From the NCBI RefSeq assembly GCF_027920545.1, contig NZ_CP115859.1:2164001-2228000 (forward strand): 64,000 bases of DNA, given 5' to 3'. Of this stretch, positions 7,103 through 15,501 are shown in pieces (within the stretch, counting starts at the first letter, position 1; every line of letters begins with the position of its first letter). The notes under the pieces are model-generated. The model had not been told where the DNA came from, searched no databases, and saw only the letters and a program-made list of their open reading frames with translations. Source of the stretch: Chryseobacterium camelliae (lineage in GTDB: Bacteria; Bacteroidota; Bacteroidia; Flavobacteriales; Weeksellaceae). The translations under genes and the position numbers were made by a program.

Positions 7103-9628
7103 TTATTTAATGTTTACCAATACTTTGATTTTTCCGATGCCGTCTTGGTCATAATCCTGAAGTGCTTTGCCAAGAACCTGCCCGATTTTTACTTTTTTTA
7201 CATCGGCTTTCATCGCTACCCCGGATTTTGAAGAGGTTACCAAAAGATCTCCTCTTTTAATTTTTCCTCCTTCAAGACATACCTTGGTAGGGATTACACC
7301 GATAACTCCCATAGGAACTTTATCAGAAATATCAGTATCTATATGTTCTTCTGTGAGTAATACCCCGGGTTTGGTTGCGTATACTCCAGCCACAAGCGTA
7401 GAATATGGCTCTGAAGATTTTTCTACTGTTCTGTCGGAATTGGTTGAAATAACAAGGATGTCTCCGGTTTCATATTCAGAAATATTCCCTTCTACATCAA
7501 AAATTTCTGCAACGTCTGCACCGCTATTCTGGGTTCCGCCGTTAAAGAATCCTCTTCCAGCAGAATTGATTCGGGCAACATTTACAGTTCCTGGATTTCC
7601 TGATTTGAAAACAGCAATTGAACCATTACTGTGGGTTTCAACAGTAAGTGCGGGATTTGTATTGGCAGTATTGAAATTGACAAATCTTGCCGGTCGTCCG
7701 TTTCCGAAGTTAGGTACCCATCCGAAAATAGCATTTCCTGTACCGTCAGCTGTAGCTTCTATACCATCGCCTGTATTAGATGCATTGGCGGTAATTCCGT
7801 TTCCGTTTCCATCGGCAATTGCGATCAAAGCGGGTCCGTTTCCGGTAGGGTTATTTGCATGGAATAATCCTGCATAGCCTCCAGTTCCGGATGATATTCC
7901 ATAAATCGCGGCAGTCCCGAAATTGGCAAACATTGAGTTTACTTCACCTCTTACTGCGGGAGATGTTCCTGTTGTTCTGTCAACTTTGAAGTTTCCTGCA
8001 ATTCCGTTTCCAACGGTGGTAACAGTAATTACATCACTTGTGTTATTTTCATTGAAAATATTGAATTTTCCAGCTCGTCCGGTAGCAAAGGTTGGAACCC
8101 AAGCGTAAAGAGCATTTCCGGCTCCGTCGATATTGGTTTCTACACCATTCCCGTCTTTACTGGCATTAGCTGTAATGGCATTTCCATTCCCGTCTGTAAT
8201 AACAACTAATGCAGGTCCATTCCCTGAGACATTTGAAGCGTGAAATAACCCTGCAAAACCACCTGTTCCGGAGGATTTACCAAAAATCCCTGCGGCTCCG
8301 AAATTCCCGAAAATGGTTTTAACTTCTCCTCTTACTGCAGCTCCGACACTATTGGTGTTGTTTACTAAGAAAGATGCTGCGTTTCCTTGGGTATTGTCAG
8401 GGATATTTCCATTTCCGTTTGTTTCTACTTCAAAAGTATTATTAATAGTATTGGTTGCGTTGAAATTTTCAAAACGTCCAGCGCGCCCCGTACTGTTATT
8501 TAATCCGACTTGTCCGTAAACCCCAATCCCTGTACCTGTAGTATTGGTGGCTACAAAACCTCTTACACCATAACCGCCACCGTCGTTTCTGCCCACGACC
8601 GCTCCTGCAATATCACTTGTCGTTCTACCCACGACCGCTTCACCGCCACCATTATTATCACCGACAACGCCTGCCGAAGTTTGAGTAGAAGTAAAGCCAT
8701 GGATTGCAAATCCGGCTCCTGTGGAGCTTCTTACTCCGGCTCCGTTTCCTGTGGTGGTAACATTTACAACCGTTCCGTTTCCTACAGAGTTCGCAACGAT
8801 AACATTATTACTATTGGCATTGTTGTAAATTGAAAAATTGGCAGGGATACCGTTGTTACTGGTTGCATTTAAACCAGTTCCGGTATTGCTGTTTGCGTAA
8901 ACACCATATCCATTGGCGCTTGAATTTCCATAAATACCTAATCCGTTAGGGGTCACACCATAAACGCCCCATCCGCTTCCGGCTTGGCTTCCGTAAACAC
9001 CAACACCCAATCCTCCTGTGCCATTATTTATTCCGCGAACACCAGAAGAAAATCCTCCAGGAGCAGCGTTGCTGACAATACCTCTTACAGAAGCAATATT
9101 TGAAGTAGTGGTATTGTTAACTCCTTCTATTGACGTTCCATCGCCATCATTTGTAATTGAAAATAGATTTCCGGCATTATTAAATGTATTTACATAAGGA
9201 ATGACAAAGCTTCCGCCGCTTACACTTCCTGCAGATTTTGCAAACATCGCATAAGGAACACTTAATAGCTGGCTTGTTCCGGTAATGGTGTAATTTGTTC
9301 CGCCTGCCAGATCGGTTTCAGTTTTTAGATAATAACTTCCTGTTGACCAGTTTATGGTATTGAAAGTTCCCGTAAGTACAGTTCCTGAGCCTATTTCTAA
9401 GGTAATCAATCCGTTAGTATTTGTATTTCCGGTAAGCCTTTCAGAGTAAACAGCTGCTCCAGCGGGAGAACCTTGTAGGATACTCGCTTTGATAGCAATG
9501 CTCTGATTGGGTAAAACCTGTCCTCCGGCGTTTCTGATAATAGCTTGATAGCTCATTTTTTCTGGAACTTGTGCAAAAGCCATATGTGAGCCTATCACAA
9601 TTCCCATCACAAATAGTATTTTTTTCAT
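7103..9628 (-). CDS. Large exported Gly/Asn-rich repeat protein, tail-fibre-like, with Peptidase_G2-like C-terminal domain
   Basis: 841 residues. Order: signal peptide (1-19); a globular N-terminal domain (about 25-135) starting PEKMSYQAIIRNAGG and ending LLSVPYAMFAKSA, a block common in Bacteroidota surface proteins; a long region of short repeats built around GVYG, GVRG and NGNG (about 160-690), suggesting a beta-helical or trimeric fibre; and a C-terminal domain (about 700-841) with GADVAEIFDV, EYETGDILVIS, PYSTLVAGVY and KIKRGDLLVTSSKSGVAMKA. That last domain resembles the autoproteolytic or chaperone (Peptidase_G2-like) ends of phage-tail-type proteins; this is inference. A 127-residue unit is tandemly duplicated at 431-557 and 558-684. 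No T9SS domain is present. Confidence 0.8.
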   Translation of the reverse strand: MKKILFVMGIVIGSHMAFAQVPEKMSYQAIIRNAGGQVLPNQSIAIKASILQGSPAGAAVYSERLTGNTNTNGLITLEIGSGTVLTGTFNTINWSTGSYYLKTETDLAGGTNYTITGTSQLLSVPYAMFAKSAGSVSGGSFVIPYVNTFNNAGNLFSITNDGDGTSIEGVNNTTTSNIASVRGIVSNAAPGGFSSGVRGINNGTGGLGVGVYGSQAGSGWGVYGVTPNGLGIYGNSSANGYGVYANSNTGTGLNATSNNGIPANFSIYNNANSNNVIVANSVGNGTVVNVTTTGNGAGVRSSTGAGFAIHGFTSTQTSAGVVGDNNGGGEAVVGRTTSDIAGAVVGRNDGGGYGVRGFVATNTTGTGIGVYGQVGLNNSTGRAGRFENFNATNTINNTFEVETNGNGNIPDNTQGNAASFLVNNTNSVGAAVRGEVKTIFGNFGAAGIFGKSSGTGGFAGLFHASNVSGNGPALVVITDGNGNAITANASKDGNGVETNIDGAGNALYAWVPTFATGRAGKFNIFNENNTSDVITVTTVGNGIAGNFKVDRTTGTSPAVRGEVNSMFANFGTAAIYGISSGTGGYAGLFHANNPTGNGPALIAIADGNGNGITANASNTGDGIEATADGTGNAIFGWVPNFGNGRPARFVNFNTANTNPALTVETHSNGSIAVFKSGNPGTVNVARINSAGRGFFNGGTQNSGADVAEIFDVEGNISEYETGDILVISTNSDRTVEKSSEPYSTLVAGVYATKPGVLLTEEHIDTDISDKVPMGVIGVIPTKVCLEGGKIKRGDLLVTSSKSGVAMKADVKKVKIGQVLGKALQDYDQDGIGKIKVLVNIK
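7577..8338 (-). repeat. Tandem duplication (2 x 381 bp) inside the large repeat protein gene
   Basis: Residues 431-557 and 558-684 align without gaps over the first 100 positions: both begin AVRGEV, continue with SSGTGG(F/Y)AGLFHA and NGPAL, and share DGNGN.ITANAS and a .WVP.F..GR segment. The period is 127 codons, so the copies occupy 8338-7958 and 7957-7577. Confidence 0.8.
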
Positions 9629-9633
9629 GGTTG

Positions 9634-10119
9634 TTATTTTTTTATGATTTTGAATGTTTTTAAATTCTCTCCGTTTTGGTTAATCCTGATGATGTACATT
9701 GCGGATGGAAGAAAAGAAAAGTCGAACTCAGACTTAGACTGTGTGATTTTATCCCTTTTAATAAGTTTTCCCTGGGCATCAAAAAGCTGGTATTCCGAAT
9801 CTTTGAAGTTATGTGTGGTAAAATCCAGATACAGATAATTTTTGAAAGGATTTGGATAAAGTAAAATATCTTTTTCGGTTGATGCTGAGGTTTCATTTGT
9901 GGAGAGTGTAGTGATTTCATAGACCTGCTGTACGCCTTCAGAAATCTCCCGATTGCTTCCCTTTATGAGATAATCGATTTGCCCCACACTGTAAGAAACC
10001 GAGCCGTTGCCTCCTGTTGCATCTGCTCCTGTAGCCAAGACTGCCGATTGTGCTTTTAGCAGAAAAATGGGAACAAGAAGAAGTATGAAAAAGAAGCATT
10101 GAATAGATGTTCTTTCCAT
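9634..10119 (-). CDS. T9SS type A sorting domain protein, first gene of LytTR-adjacent operon
   Basis: 161 residues: a signal peptide (about 1-23), a short conserved secreted segment with ATGADATGGNGSVSYSVGQIDY (about 28-50) that recurs in many Flavobacteriia proteins, and a C-terminal type A sorting domain from about residue 85 (LLYPNPFKNYLYLDF ... QLFDAQGKLIKRD ... MYIIRINQNGENLKTFKIIKK). The cargo is very small, so the protein is mostly a sorting tag plus a short module. It starts the operon: the 841-residue protein gene begins 5 bases after its stop. A pair of 15-bp direct repeats lies 106-140 bases upstream of its start codon. The function is unknown. Confidence 0.82.
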   Translation of the reverse strand: MERTSIQCFFFILLLVPIFLLKAQSAVLATGADATGGNGSVSYSVGQIDYLIKGSNREISEGVQQVYEITTLSTNETSASTEKDILLYPNPFKNYLYLDFTTHNFKDSEYQLFDAQGKLIKRDKITQSKSEFDFSFLPSAMYIIRINQNGENLKTFKIIKK

Positions 10120-10185
10120 ATAAAATAGTTTTGTGGTTATTTAATAAATGATTTTGTCCAAAAATTGAATAAAATTTTTGGAAGA

Positions 10186-10193
10186 CTAAATTA
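10186..10193 (-). promoter_or_regulatory. Candidate -7 element of the exported-protein operon
   Basis: On the minus strand the bases read TAATTTAG, an imperfect match to TAnnTTTG, with no good -33 TTG at the right distance. A weak core promoter just downstream of paired repeats fits activator-dependent transcription, but this is inference. Confidence 0.35.
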
Positions 10194-10224
10194 CCATATA
10201 TCAAAAGCGGATATTTAAAAAATA

Positions 10225-10259
10225 GACCAACGACAAGAATAATCGACCAACGACAAGAA
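10225..10259 (-). promoter_or_regulatory. Two identical 15-bp direct repeats, candidate LytTR operator
   Basis: GACCAACGACAAGAA occurs at 10225-10239 and again at 10245-10259, a period of exactly 20 bp (two helical turns). On the minus strand each copy contains GTCGTTGGT, partly matching the GTT-centred 9-bp half-sites of LytTR regulators. The repeats sit directly upstream of the probable core promoter and just downstream of the LytTR gene's stop codon. Confidence 0.6.
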
Positions 10260-10273
10260 GTGAAAATAGAACA

Positions 10274-10981
10274 TTAAGGACGGAAAAAAGAAAGATTTTC
10301 TTTGTAAGATCTGCCGATAGGAAGTTTTATCTGGTGAGTAAGCTCTACTTCATGAGCATTTTTGCTTCTGATTAGATGTCGGGGAACAGCATAACTTCTG
10401 TGAATTCTGATGAAAGAATCAAAAGTGGTTTTATGTAATAAATTTCCGAGAGAATCCAGGATACAGTGTTTTTTCTCAGAAGTGACAATTCGGGTATAGT
10501 CTTTTAAGGCTTCCAGATAAAGGATGTCTGTAATATTCACCTGGTAAATATTGGATCCCTCTTTTATTTTAATACTATTTTCACCTACCAGAGCATCAAA
10601 ACATTCACATTTTTCTTTCATTTTAATAAAATCAAAAAGTTTCTGTATTGAATAATGAAAGCGTTCGGTTTTCAACGGTTTTGAGATAAAATCTAAGGTG
10701 TCCAGCTCAAAAGCATCAATAGCAAACTCCGAATTTGAACTGATGAAAATGCAGGCCGGAATTCTGTGAGCCAGTTTTCTGAATTCCAGCCCGTTCATTC
10801 CTTTAAGGTTGGCTTCAATAATGAGAAGGTCAATAGGAAGTTCAAGATACGGAATCGCTTTTTCTGCCGAATTAAAAGAGACTACGATTTCAATATTTTC
10901 ATATTGTTTCAGATGATGAAACAGAAACAGCCTGTCCAGTTCATTATCATCAATAATCATACATTTAATATTGGTAATCAT
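10274..10981 (-). CDS. LytTR-family response regulator with Glu at the phospho-acceptor position
   Basis: 235 residues: receiver domain (about 5-118) and LytTR DNA-binding domain (about 130-233; NITDILYLEALKDYTRIV, FIRIHRSYAVPRHLI, KLPIGRSYKENL). The receiver keeps the acidic pair Asp11/Asp12, Ser81 and Lys101 (ISKPL), but the aspartate normally phosphorylated is Glu56 (DLLIIEANLKGMNG; GAA codon at 10816-10814). Such a receiver probably cannot be phosphorylated and may be locked active; that is inference. No histidine kinase gene is adjacent. It lies on the same strand and directly upstream of the exported-protein operon, so it is the natural candidate regulator of that operon. Confidence 0.88.
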   Translation of the reverse strand: MITNIKCMIIDDNELDRLFLFHHLKQYENIEIVVSFNSAEKAIPYLELPIDLLIIEANLKGMNGLEFRKLAHRIPACIFISSNSEFAIDAFELDTLDFISKPLKTERFHYSIQKLFDFIKMKEKCECFDALVGENSIKIKEGSNIYQVNITDILYLEALKDYTRIVTSEKKHCILDSLGNLLHKTTFDSFIRIHRSYAVPRHLIRSKNAHEVELTHQIKLPIGRSYKENLSFFRP

Positions 10982-11044
10982 GATACTCAGTGGTTAGTTT
11001 TTATAGGATTTTAAATTCTGAAGTAAAAACTTAAAATCATAGTA

Positions 11045-11071
11045 TAAAGGTAGTAATTTTCTATAAATCAA
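11045..11071 (-). promoter_or_regulatory. Candidate promoter of the LytTR gene
   Basis: On the minus strand TTG (11071-11069) is followed after 16 bases by TACCTTTA (11052-11045), one mismatch from TAnnTTTG. Confidence 0.4.
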
Positions 11072-11123
11072 TACTATCCTTGTTTTAAATTAATGTGAAG
11101 AATGGAGGACTCAAAGATTCATT

Positions 11124-11153
11124 TTGGTTTTTTTCTTAAAAAATGGTAACTTG
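11124..11153 (+). promoter_or_regulatory. Candidate promoter of hflX
   Basis: TTG (11124-11126), a 20-base spacer and TAACTTG (11147-11153), one base shorter than the TAnnTTTG consensus. It would give a leader of about 24 bases. Confidence 0.4.
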
Positions 11154-11181
11154 TAAATCTTATAAACATAGATAGAATTTA

Positions 11182-12393
11182 ATGCTAGAAAAGAAAGAAC
11201 ATAATTACGAAAAAGCGGTTTTAGTCGGCGTGGTGACTCAGCATCAGGACGAAGAAAAGCTACAGGAATATATGGACGAGCTGGAGTTTTTGGCTTATAC
11301 TGCAGGAGGAACGGTAGACAGGCGCTTTACTCAAAAACTGACGCAGCCGGATTCCAAAACTTTTATAGGAAGCGGAAAAGCCCAGGAAATAAAAGAATAC
11401 GTAAAAGAAAACGAAATAGGAACGGTTATTTTTGATGATGAATTGTCTCCCTCACAGCTCAAAAACCTGGAAAGAGAAATAGAAGTCAAAATTCTCGACA
11501 GAACCAACCTTATTCTCGATATTTTTGCCCAGAGAGCACAAACTTCTTATGCAAGAACCCAGGTGGAGCTTGCTCAATATCAGTATCTTTTGCCCCGACT
11601 GACAAGGATGTGGACTCACTTGGAACGTCAGAAAGGGGGAATCGGGATGAGAGGTCCCGGTGAAACGGAAATTGAAACCGACAGACGTATCATCCGCGAC
11701 AGAATTTCTTTACTAAAAGATAAATTGAAAACGATCGACAAGCAGATGGCAACCCAGCGAAATAATCGTGGAAAAGTTGTACGTGCCGCTTTGGTAGGGT
11801 ATACCAACGTTGGAAAATCTACGTTGATGAATGCTCTATCTAAATCTGAGGTTTTTGCAGAAAATAAATTGTTTGCAACGCTTGACACGACGGTCAGAAA
11901 AGTAGTTATCGGAAATTTACCGTTTTTATTAACAGATACGGTAGGGTTTATCAGAAAATTACCGACACAGCTGGTAGAATCATTCAAGTCTACGTTAGAT
12001 GAGGTGAGAGAAGCTGACTTGCTGATTCATGTGGTGGATATTTCTCACGAAAGTTTTGAAGATCATATAGAATCTGTCAATCAGACTTTAATGGAAATCA
12101 ATGCACATCAAAAACCGATGATCATGGTTTTCAATAAAATTGATGATTTCAGCTATGAGAAAAAAGATGAAGATGATTTAACACCTTCTACCAAAAAGAA
12201 TATTTCTCTGGATGAGTGGAAGAATACCTGGATGGCAAAATCAAAATATCCGACGGTGTTTATTTCGGCATTAACGAAAGAAAACTTCCCGGAAATGAAG
12301 AAGATGATCTACGATGAGGTAATGAAAATTCACATCTCCAGATTCCCATACAACGATTTCCTTTTCGAGTATTTTGATAATGATGAGGAATGA
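11182..12393 (+). CDS. hflX: GTPase HflX
   Basis: 403 residues, full length for HflX. The N-terminal HflX domain contains the GSGK segment and the diagnostic GGIGMRGPGE (152-161). The central helical linker is followed by the G domain, with G1 GYTNVGKS (206-213), G3 DTVG (252-255) and G4 NKID (about 316). HflX binds the 50S subunit or 70S ribosome and splits stalled ribosomes after stress in characterised bacteria. It is followed, 11 bases on, by a small membrane protein gene, so it probably leads a loose operon of unrelated genes running to the antiporter. Confidence 0.95.
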   Translation: MLEKKEHNYEKAVLVGVVTQHQDEEKLQEYMDELEFLAYTAGGTVDRRFTQKLTQPDSKTFIGSGKAQEIKEYVKENEIGTVIFDDELSPSQLKNLEREIEVKILDRTNLILDIFAQRAQTSYARTQVELAQYQYLLPRLTRMWTHLERQKGGIGMRGPGETEIETDRRIIRDRISLLKDKLKTIDKQMATQRNNRGKVVRAALVGYTNVGKSTLMNALSKSEVFAENKLFATLDTTVRKVVIGNLPFLLTDTVGFIRKLPTQLVESFKSTLDEVREADLLIHVVDISHESFEDHIESVNQTLMEINAHQKPMIMVFNKIDDFSYEKKDEDDLTPSTKKNISLDEWKNTWMAKSKYPTVFISALTKENFPEMKKMIYDEVMKIHISRFPYNDFLFEYFDNDEE

Positions 12394-12404
12394 TGTGAAA
12401 TCAT

Positions 12405-12794
12405 ATGAGAACAGAATTATTCAGGAATAAAATATTCTTTTATATATTTCTTTTCATTGTAGGAATTGACGTAGCAGCCTCATTAATTCAAATTTCAAGA
12501 CCTGCCGGAAGTATTGGAATAATCATTTTTAAAATTTTAAAATTGCTGGTTTGCTTATTGGCGTTTGTCATGTTTTTTATTAAAACAAAGCTGAATCATC
12601 CTGTTTTCAAAATTTATATTTATTTCGTAGGGTTGTTGTTCCCGATTTTTTTGCTCTTTTATGGTCTGAAAGAATTTATCATGTATGGAATAAGTGTATT
12701 GCGCATCGAAACCTATTTTGAAAGCGGTTTTGCCGTACTTTTTGCCTTCGTTTTATTGATATTTTACAATAAATTTAAAATAGAGGCGAGTTAA
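12405..12794 (+). CDS. Small four-helix membrane protein of unknown function
   Basis: 129 residues with four predicted transmembrane helices (about 9-27, 39-58, 68-88 and 104-122) and a basic N-terminus, so probably an inner-membrane protein. No recognisable motif. It lies 11 bases after hflX and 13 bases before the DUF4919 gene, which argues for co-transcription and for it being a real gene. Confidence 0.6.
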   Translation: MRTELFRNKIFFYIFLFIVGIDVAASLIQISRPAGSIGIIIFKILKLLVCLLAFVMFFIKTKLNHPVFKIYIYFVGLLFPIFLLFYGLKEFIMYGISVLRIETYFESGFAVLFAFVLLIFYNKFKIEAS

Positions 12795-12807
12795 CAAAAC
12801 AATCTTA

Positions 12808-13434
12808 ATGAAATATATTTTTCTTCTTTATTGCTTATTGATCTCGGTTTCTGGTTTTGGCCAGAAGTCTAAAATCGATTTTAAAAGAATTGAGAAAAAC
12901 CTTCAGGATTCGAAATCTCCATATAATTATGAAAAACTTATTTTTAAGTTCAGGGGATTGCCAAAATCTATAGATACCCTGGAAGCACAGCATCTTTACT
13001 ATGGAAGGAATTTTAAAAAGATTGTTTCGACAGAAGATGCCGATTTTAAAAATCTGACAGAAGCGTTCAAAAATAAAGATTGGGAAAACAGTATTAAATG
13101 GGGAAAAGTTCTTTACTATAAAGACCCGACCAATTTAGACGTGCTACTGATTTTGCTTCGTACCTATGATGCCCGGCAGGATGCAAGCAATTTTGTTTAT
13201 CATTTGAGCCAGTTTAGAGTATTGGCAGATGCCATAAAGAGCTCGGGAGACGGAAAAACAGAGAAAACTGCATATCAGGTCAATACGGTAGGCGACGAAT
13301 ATATTCTGCTCAATATGTTGAGTATCGGGCAGGATTATACAAGAGGTTCAAAGGCGGTAAAAGACGGAATGCTCGATATCTGGGAGAAAGAAGATCATAA
13401 AATATACATCAAGGTTCTGTATCTGGACTATTAA
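12808..13434 (+). CDS. DUF4919 domain-containing exported protein
   Basis: 208 residues with a signal peptide (MKYIFLLYCLLISVSGFG, cleavage before QKSK). The mature part matches the DUF4919 pattern: an opening PYNYEKLIFKFR, QHLYYGRNF, a TPR-like helical centre (NSIKWGKVLYYKDPTNLDVLLILLRTYD) and a closing HKIYIKVLYLDY. The family is periplasmic and confined mostly to Bacteroidota; no function is known. It is probably co-transcribed with hflX and the antiporter gene 25 bases downstream. Confidence 0.75.
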   Translation: MKYIFLLYCLLISVSGFGQKSKIDFKRIEKNLQDSKSPYNYEKLIFKFRGLPKSIDTLEAQHLYYGRNFKKIVSTEDADFKNLTEAFKNKDWENSIKWGKVLYYKDPTNLDVLLILLRTYDARQDASNFVYHLSQFRVLADAIKSSGDGKTEKTAYQVNTVGDEYILLNMLSIGQDYTRGSKAVKDGMLDIWEKEDHKIYIKVLYLDY

Positions 13435-13458
13435 TTTAAAAAAATAAAAAACAGCTTA

Positions 13459-14745
13459 GTGGAGTTATATTATTCATTTTCAGCTTTAATTGTTTTAGCA
13501 TCAATATTTGCCTATCTTAATTACAGGTTTTTAAAATTACCAAGCACCATCGGGATTATGGTGATTGCCATTGTGGTATCTATCATACTGGTATTTTTTG
13601 GTGAAAATTTTCTTCCGAGAACTTTCGGACACCTTAATAACCTGATGAACAGCATTGATTTCACAGAAGTTTTGATGGGAGCCATGCTTAATTTTCTTCT
13701 TTTTGCAGGAGGAATCCATATTAATATCAATGATCTGAAAGAACAGTTGCGTCCCGTTGTGATATTTTCTACGGCAGGAGTGGTGATTTCAACATTTATA
13801 GTCGGTTTCGGAATGTTTTACCTGTTGCCTTTGGTTGGTTTACAGATGCCGTTCATTTATTGCTTGGTTTTCGGAGCATTAATTTCCCCTACTGATCCTG
13901 TAGCGGTTTTGAGTGTTTTAAAACAGGCAAATGTTTCAAAATCGTTGGAAACTAAAGTGGCAGGAGAATCCCTCTTTAATGACGGTATGGCGGTCGTTGT
14001 ATTTACCGTTGTGCTGCAATTGGCAATAGGAAAAGAAGTCGATTTAGGAATTGAAAATATCGGACTTTTATTAATGAAAGAAGCAGGAGGAGGATTGCTG
14101 TTGGGAGTTTTATTAGGTTGGGTAACTTCCAGATTGATGCGGGAAGTTGATGATTATATTATTTCTGTCCTGGTTACACTTTCTGTCGTAATGGGAGGGT
14201 ATCTTATTGCAAGACAGCTGCATATTTCAGGACCTTTAACGATGGTTGCGGCAGGATTGTTTATGGGTAATTTTAATGTAAGATTTAAAATGAAATCCAT
14301 CACGCAGGATTATTTAATTAAATTCTGGGAACTCATTGATGAGATTCTGAATGCCGTATTGTTCTTATTCATCGGTTTTGAACTGCTCATGATAAAAGAT
14401 CTGAAACATTTTATGATTCCGGGATTAGTGGCGATTGTAGTGGTTTTATTGGCAAGATTCGTTTCCATATGGGGACCTACGAAATTTATGTCTCTGAGAA
14501 CCCGATTCAATCCGCAGACCGTAAAAGTCCTGGTTTGGGGCGGAATTCGTGGTGGAGTTTCCATTGCTTTGGCGATGTCTATCCCTAAAAGTGAATACAG
14601 CGAAATTATTTTAAGTATTACTTATTGTGTGGTTGTTTTCTCTATTATTGTTCAGGGACTTACTATTGCAAAAGTAGCAAATCCGAAAAAAATAGAAACG
14701 GAAGAAAAACAGCAGGAAAATATTACTTTAGATGAAAACCACTAA
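13459..14745 (+). CDS. CPA1-family cation:proton antiporter
   Basis: 428 residues with about 12 transmembrane helices. Family markers of NhaP-type Na+(K+)/H+ exchangers are clear: PTDPVAVLSVL (about 138-148), the ESLFNDG transport motif with its essential Asp, and WGGIRGGVSIALAM near the C-terminus. The start is GTG at 13459; no nearby ATG gives a full first helix. The short cytoplasmic tail (about 25 residues) has no nucleotide-binding domain. The role is inferred as pH and sodium homeostasis in the inner membrane; the transported ion is not resolved by sequence. Confidence 0.88.
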   Translation: MELYYSFSALIVLASIFAYLNYRFLKLPSTIGIMVIAIVVSIILVFFGENFLPRTFGHLNNLMNSIDFTEVLMGAMLNFLLFAGGIHININDLKEQLRPVVIFSTAGVVISTFIVGFGMFYLLPLVGLQMPFIYCLVFGALISPTDPVAVLSVLKQANVSKSLETKVAGESLFNDGMAVVVFTVVLQLAIGKEVDLGIENIGLLLMKEAGGGLLLGVLLGWVTSRLMREVDDYIISVLVTLSVVMGGYLIARQLHISGPLTMVAAGLFMGNFNVRFKMKSITQDYLIKFWELIDEILNAVLFLFIGFELLMIKDLKHFMIPGLVAIVVVLLARFVSIWGPTKFMSLRTRFNPQTVKVLVWGGIRGGVSIALAMSIPKSEYSEIILSITYCVVVFSIIVQGLTIAKVANPKKIETEEKQQENITLDENH

Positions 14746-14768
14746 TGAATTGTAAATAAACGCTTAAA

Positions 14769-15479
14769 ATGATAAAAGAAATTGAAGAAGCTCTTGCGGT
14801 TTTATCCATTCCTGAAAAAGCGGAATTTTTCCCAAGATTTTTCAAAACCGGAAAAGGAGAGTACGGCGAAGGAGATTTGTTTTTAGGGGTAAAAGTTCCG
14901 GATCAGAGATCCGTTGCGAAAGAATATTATGCTAAAATTTCGTTGGAAGAATTAAGCATTCTGCTTTCATCAAAATATCATGAGCACCGCTTGACGGCTT
15001 TATTTATGTTGATCTCCAAGTTTGAAAAAACAAAAGATAAAAAGGTAAAAGACGAGATCATTGAGTTTTATTTAAACCATTTACAGTACGTCAACAATTG
15101 GGATCTGGTAGATTCAAGCTGTTATAAAATTCTCGGGAGATATGCGTTTGAAAATCAGAAGGAAGATTTATTAAGAAAACTTTCTTCTTCCGAAGAGATG
15201 TGGCACAAAAGAATTGCGGTGGTAGGAACAATGCATTATGTGAAAAAAGGATTTTATGATTTAACAAAAGAGTTTGTAACACTGAATTTAAAGCATTCCC
15301 ATGATTTGATGCATAAAGCAAACGGCTGGTTATTGAGAGAAATGGGGCAGAAAAATGAAGAGGAATTGCTTAATTATTTGAATCACTATTATAAAGAAAT
15401 GCCCCGGACCTGTCTTAGATATGCTATTGAAAAGCTGGATGAAGAGGTAAGGCAAGATTATTTAAAAGGCAGAATTTAA
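14769..15479 (+). CDS. AlkD-type DNA alkylation repair protein (DNA glycosylase)
   Basis: 236 residues, all alpha-helical HEAT-like repeats, the normal AlkD size. The residues known to form the AlkD catalytic cleft line up: Trp111 and Asp115 (NNWDLVD; W109/D113 in the Bacillus cereus enzyme), Arg148 (WHKRIAV) and Trp187 (KANGWLLREMG). AlkD removes bulky or positively charged N3- and N7-alkylpurines without base flipping. The gene follows the antiporter by 23 bases and precedes a lipoprotein gene by 22 bases, so it may share their transcript. Confidence 0.87.
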   Translation: MIKEIEEALAVLSIPEKAEFFPRFFKTGKGEYGEGDLFLGVKVPDQRSVAKEYYAKISLEELSILLSSKYHEHRLTALFMLISKFEKTKDKKVKDEIIEFYLNHLQYVNNWDLVDSSCYKILGRYAFENQKEDLLRKLSSSEEMWHKRIAVVGTMHYVKKGFYDLTKEFVTLNLKHSHDLMHKANGWLLREMGQKNEEELLNYLNHYYKEMPRTCLRYAIEKLDEEVRQDYLKGRI

Positions 15480-15501
15480 AAAAATTACAAAAAAACCAAA
15501 T

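Noticed and set aside
7167..7877. A 236-codon open frame on the plus strand opposite the large repeat protein
   Set aside because: It mirrors the Gly/Asn-rich codon pattern of the minus-strand gene; several similar antisense frames (7923-8108, 8313-8519, 8510-8833) occur in the same gene, and the true gene has a signal peptide, repeats and a recognisable C-terminal domain.
10982..11181. Possible small RNA in the 200-base gap between the LytTR gene and hflX
   Set aside because: Only two divergent promoter-like elements were found; no hairpin with a T-run or other RNA-like structure is visible.
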